This document shows positions 6,030 to 7,353 of a stretch of 7,353 nucleotides of DNA, piece by piece; positions within the stretch are counted from its first letter, which is position 1, and each line of letters opens with the position of its first letter. A program made the translations under genes and the position numbers. Location of the stretch: positions 1 to 7,353 of the forward strand of contig CAIUZX010000365.1 in the NCBI GenBank assembly GCA_903903715.1, read 5' to 3'. Source of the DNA: an uncultured Caulobacterales bacterium (lineage in GTDB: Bacteria > Pseudomonadota > Alphaproteobacteria > Caulobacterales > Caulobacteraceae). The notes below the pieces were generated by a model that saw nothing but the letters and a program-made list of their open reading frames with translations, made no database searches and had not been told where the DNA came from.

Positions 6030-7047
6030 CCTCGCTGACTGCCGGGAGATGATCCGGACCGGATCGCGCTCCTTCTACCTCGCCTCGCAGTGGCTGCCCG
6101 ACCGGGTGCGGCAGGCGGCCTACGCCCTCTACGCCTTCTGCCGGCTGTCGGACGACGCGGTGGATGTGGGCGGGGGACGGGACGAGACCATTGCGCGACT
6201 TCGGGCGCGCCTCGACGGTATTTACGGCGCAGAGCCCATGAACCACCCGGTGGATCGGGCGCTGGCCGATACAGTGGAAAGCTTTGCGATGCCGCGGGTC
6301 GTGTTCGATGCGCTGCTGGAGGGGCTGGAATGGGACGCTTCGGAGCGCGCCTATCACACCCTCGAGGACGTGCACGCCTATGGCGCGCGGGTGGCGGGCT
6401 CGGTCGGGGCGATGATGGCGGTGCTGATGGGGGCGAGGTCGCCGGATCTCGTCGCGCGGGCCTGCGATCTCGGCGTCGCCATGCAGCTGACCAACATCGT
6501 GCGTGATGTGGGCGAGGACGCCCGGATGGGCCGCCTCTATCTGCCGCGGGCGTGGCTGGAGCGCGGCGGGCTTGACGTCGCGCGCTGGCTTTGCGACCCG
6601 CAGCCCCACCCCGTGATCGCGCAGGCGAGCCGGGATCTGCTGATCGAGGCGGACCGGCTGTATCGGCTGGGGGATGCAGGGATCGCCAATCTCGCCCCTG
6701 CCTTTCGTCCGGCTATCTTCACCGCCCGCAGGCTCTACGCCTCCATCGGTGATGAGGTGGTCCGAAATGGCCTCGACAATATCCGCCGCCGGGCGGTGGT
6801 CCCCACCTCCACGAAGCTGACCCGCATCGCCGGGGCCGTTCTGCAAGCCGGGCGGATGCAGGCGGTGTCGCCCGCTGGACCGCCGCTGGCCGCGACGGCG
6901 TTCCTGGTCGAGGCGGTGGCGGGCGCGGCTCCGACCGTCGAGGTCGCCGACAAGCGGGTCCGCACGGTGTCGGAGGACGTGTCCTGGCTGGTCGATCTGT
7001 TCGCCAGCCTTGATCGCACAAGCGGCATGCGGCGTCTGGAATCCTGA
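6010..7047 (+). CDS. crtB: Phytoene synthase CrtB
   Basis: Condenses two geranylgeranyl diphosphates into phytoene, the first carotenoid-specific step, at the cytoplasmic face of the membrane. The 345-residue product matches the family length. Visible motifs are GSRSFYLAS (18-26), the squalene/phytoene synthase signature YAFCRLSDDAVD (41-52) with the first Asp-rich site D48-D49-x2-D52, YGARVAGSVG (124-133), and the second Asp-rich site NIVRDVGED (162-170; D166, D170) followed by GRLYLP. All metal-binding aspartates are present, so the enzyme should be active. GGAG at 5999-6002, seven bases before the ATG, supports the start. The start lies inside the last codons of the ancestral crtI frame. 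Unlike crtI, no sign of decay is visible. Confidence 0.95.
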   Translation: MFARPADLADCREMIRTGSRSFYLASQWLPDRVRQAAYALYAFCRLSDDAVDVGGGRDETIARLRARLDGIYGAEPMNHPVDRALADTVESFAMPRVVFDALLEGLEWDASERAYHTLEDVHAYGARVAGSVGAMMAVLMGARSPDLVARACDLGVAMQLTNIVRDVGEDARMGRLYLPRAWLERGGLDVARWLCDPQPHPVIAQASRDLLIEADRLYRLGDAGIANLAPAFRPAIFTARRLYASIGDEVVRNGLDNIRRRAVVPTSTKLTRIAGAVLQAGRMQAVSPAGPPLAATAFLVEAVAGAAPTVEVADKRVRTVSEDVSWLVDLFASLDRTSGMRRLES

Positions 7048-7052
7048 CGGCT

Positions 7053-7058
7053 GGAGGG
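7053..7058 (+). promoter_or_regulatory. Strong Shine-Dalgarno of the 55-residue gene
   Basis: GGAGGG lies 7 bases before the ATG at 7066. It is the best ribosome-binding site in the window and the main reason to accept the small gene as real and to prefer this ATG over the in-frame Met at codon 9. Confidence 0.75.
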
Positions 7059-7065
7059 ATCGGCG

Positions 7066-7233
7066 ATGAAGCTGAGCGGCGGAAGCCAGATGTATCTCGA
7101 ACTTTTCCTGTTCGAGGGCGCGGCGGTCATCTGGGGATTGTGGCAGCTCTGGCAGGTCCGGCCCGGCGCCAAGGAGAAGACCTCCGAAACGTCCGAACCG
7201 GAAACGACGGACTCCGCCTCGTCAGACTCCTGA
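7066..7233 (+). CDS. Small single-span membrane protein, 55 residues, unknown function
   Basis: A 55-residue frame 18 bp after crtB, preceded by GGAGGG at ideal distance. After a short polar start (MKLSGGSQ) comes one hydrophobic segment, LELFLFEGAAVIWGLWQLWQ (11-30), with three tryptophans, then a basic-Pro junction VRPGAKEK and a Ser/Thr/Glu/Asp-rich tail (39-55) with no hydrophobic residue except one Ala and a Pro. This layout suggests a one-pass membrane protein with a disordered acidic C-terminus; orientation is uncertain. I do not recognise a family. It probably shares a transcript with crtB and sits where tspO lies between crtB and crtC in Rhodobacter, but it is far too short to be TspO and shows no resemblance. 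Its last 12 bp overlap the end of the convergent crtC-like gene. Confidence 0.7.
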   Translation: MKLSGGSQMYLELFLFEGAAVIWGLWQLWQVRPGAKEKTSETSEPETTDSASSDS

Positions 7234-7353
7234 TCTTGGCATCCGGAACGGCAGCATCGCCTTGACGACGGGTGAGCGCAGCCGGTCGGCGGACAGGCTC
7301 TCGTGCATCATCTCGACGGGCTGGCCGTTCATCTCGCCGGAGAGCCAGGTGCG
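7222..7353 (-). CDS. crtC: C-terminus of probable CrtC (acyclic carotenoid 1,2-hydratase)
   Basis: The minus strand is open from the right edge for 43 codons to TGA at 7224-7222. The peptide contains EMMHESLSADRLRSPVV and ends KAMLPFRMPRSGV. From memory of the family, CrtC proteins (hydroxyneurosporene synthase, which adds water to the 1,2 double bond of neurosporene or lycopene) end with an MHESL(S)LDR segment and a LLPFRMPR-like terminus. Its position, convergent to crtIB, also matches crtC in Rhodobacter. The N-terminal ~85% and any catalytic residues are outside the window, so the call rests on the tail and context. Another acyclic-carotenoid enzyme is less likely. Confidence 0.7.
   Translation of the reverse strand, partial: RTWLSGEMNGQPVEMMHESLSADRLRSPVVKAMLPFRMPRSGV

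Overview
The window is a slice of a photosynthesis gene cluster (PGC) from a GC-rich purple phototrophic bacterium, most likely an alphaproteobacterium and plausibly an aerobic anoxygenic phototroph. The evidence is the tight clustering of bacteriochlorophyll genes (bchG, bchI, bchD, bchO) with carotenoid genes (crtI, crtB and the end of a probable crtC), plus PpsR/CrtJ-type operator palindromes at the two regulatory points. The genus cannot be fixed from this sequence alone.

Layout: 1-590 (-) is the N-terminal two thirds of bacteriochlorophyll synthase BchG, which runs off the left edge. A divergent control region follows (591-712) with two 18-bp dyads spaced exactly 8 bp apart. On the + strand there is then a compact run, bchI-bchD-bchO-crtI-crtB-small ORF. 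BchI/D and BchD/O overlap by 4 bp (GTGA and ATGA), bchO and crtI are 9 bp apart, and crtB is followed after 18 bp by a 55-codon gene for a single-span membrane protein. At the right edge a minus-strand frame, recognised as the C-terminus of a CrtC-type carotenoid hydratase, converges on the small gene and overlaps its end by 12 bp.

How the genes work together: BchI and BchD form the AAA+ motor of magnesium chelatase (the third subunit, BchH, is not here), which commits protoporphyrin IX to bacteriochlorophyll. BchO is an alpha/beta-hydrolase-fold protein traditionally tied to the same step. BchG attaches the isoprenoid tail at the end of the pathway. CrtB makes phytoene, CrtI desaturates it, and CrtC hydrates the product toward acyclic carotenoids of the spheroidene/spirilloxanthin type.

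The most notable observation is that crtI is interrupted by an in-frame amber codon (5883-5885) just before the conserved C-terminal FAD-binding motif. The motif continues in the same frame for 47 more codons and ends inside the start of crtB. Either the gene is a recent pseudogene, the base is a sequencing error, or the codon is read through. Other points of interest are the paired 8-bp-spaced PpsR-like operators between bchG and bchI, a third related operator lying across the crtI start codon, and the small membrane-protein gene in the place held by tspO in Rhodobacter.
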